A stretch of DNA of 64,000 nt from Ignavibacteria bacterium (GTDB lineage: Bacteria; Bacteroidota; Ignavibacteria; Tepidaquicellales; Tepidaquicellaceae): assembly GCA_016709315.1 (NCBI GenBank), contig JADJMZ010000003.1, positions 124,001 to 188,000 of the forward strand, written 5' to 3'. The notes beneath the pieces were generated by a model. It ran no database searches. It saw only the letters and a list, made by a program, of their open reading frames with translations, and was not told the DNA's origin. Shown here in pieces: positions 63,625 to 64,000 of the stretch. Positions within the stretch are counted from its first letter, which is position 1, and every line of letters begins with the position of its first letter. Both the position numbers and the translations under genes were made by a program.

Positions 63625-64000
63625 ATTTTATTCCAGTAAACGAACCTCTGTTAAACGGAAACGAAAAAAAGTATTTAAACAACTGCATTGAGACCGGCTG
63701 GATTTCATCGGAAGGTCCTTATGTAAAAGAGTTTGAAGAAAAATTTTCCGAAAGAGCAGGGAGGAAGTTCGGAATCGCGGTCTGCAATGGTACAGCAGCG
63801 CTTGAAGCGGCTGTAATTGCTGCCGGAGTAAAGAAAGGAGATGAAGTAATCCTTCCTTCATTTACAATAATTTCCTGCGCTTCTTCAATTATCCGTGCCG
63901 GAGCAATACCTGTACTTGTTGACTCGGAAGAAGACAACTGGAATATGAATGTGAATCAGATCAGGAAAAAGATCACAAATAAAACAACAGCTATTATGAT
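63621..64000 (+). CDS. Perosamine-synthase-like DegT aminotransferase, cut by the right window edge
   Basis: 126 residues visible. FIPVNEPLLNGNEKKYLNN and ETGWISSEGPYVKEFEEKF are close to the start of GDP-perosamine synthases; VCNGTAALEAAVIAAGVKKG and LPSFTIISCASSIIRAGA follow. The catalytic-lysine region lies beyond the window. Such enzymes aminate C4 of GDP-4-keto-6-deoxymannose. The Gmd on the other strand could supply the substrate. Start ATG overlaps the cupin stop. Confidence 0.88.
   Translation, partial: MNFIPVNEPLLNGNEKKYLNNCIETGWISSEGPYVKEFEEKFSERAGRKFGIAVCNGTAALEAAVIAAGVKKGDEVILPSFTIISCASSIIRAGAIPVLVDSEEDNWNMNVNQIRKKITNKTTAIM

Noticed and set aside
1..64000. Insertion sequences, integrases, tRNA genes or CRISPR arrays
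   Set aside because: No transposase or integrase-like protein, no cloverleaf-like tRNA sequence, and no regularly spaced direct repeats could be seen.

Overview
This 64 kb window is almost entirely one surface-polysaccharide biosynthesis and export locus. It is AT-rich and very gene-dense, with many 4-base stop/start overlaps and frequent TTG and GTG starts. Most genes lack a clear Shine-Dalgarno sequence. One sequence in the central divergent region resembles the Bacteroidota-type TTG / TAnnTTTG promoter. Together with the gene content this suggests an AT-rich member of the Bacteroidota/Ignavibacteriota (FCB) group, but that is an inference and no marker gene is present. I see no rRNA, tRNA, CRISPR array, transposase or phage gene.

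Layout. A 578 bp divergent region (21516-22093) separates two opposed gene blocks, and both run off the window. The leftward (minus) block, 21515 down to 1, holds a Wzc-type tyrosine kinase and four genes matching the WbpA/B/D/E route to UDP-2,3-diacetamido-glucuronic acid. It also has UDP-glucose dehydrogenase, Gmd, an RmlC-like epimerase, a DegT aminotransferase, an NAD-dependent epimerase, an HddA/HddC-like kinase and nucleotidyltransferase pair, a Wzx flippase, a Wzy/WaaL-type membrane protein, GNAT and methyl transferases, two glycosyltransferases, and AsnB cut by the left edge. This is a Wzx/Wzy-style system.

The rightward (plus) block begins with a small SLBB protein, a NusG-paralogue antiterminator, a UDP-sugar 4-epimerase, a second small SLBB protein and a second Wzc. 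An ABC exporter (Wzm + Wzt) follows. Next come two CMP-sugar-like modules (SpsF, Gfo/Idh, SDR, a NeuB-family synthase and a pseudaminic-type methylase; then a second SpsF, Gfo/Idh and DegT). A WbpG/PseA-type amidotransferase overlapping an amidase-signature enzyme comes after these. A translationally coupled phosphonate cassette (46914-54744) then encodes a cytidylyltransferase-PEP mutase fusion, phosphonopyruvate decarboxylase, an iron-type alcohol dehydrogenase, a TagB/TagF-like transferase, an AAC(3)-type N-acetyltransferase and a DUF4910 protein. The end of the block has Rmd, two further Wzt ATPases without their own permease, a pyruvyltransferase, a GT9, two more glycosyltransferases, a cupin and a perosamine-synthase-like aminotransferase cut by the right edge.

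How it fits together (inference). The two blocks probably make and export two glycans, or one glycan with separately made parts, sharing nucleotide-sugar pools: Gmd in one block supplies Rmd and the Per-like enzyme in the other. The most unusual parts are the phosphonate cassette, whose gene order suggests a CMP-activated hydroxyethylphosphonate moved to glycan by a TagF-like enzyme; the amidotransferase paired with an amidase and no HisH/HisF; and three Wzt ATPases with distinct C-terminal domains serving a single visible Wzm.
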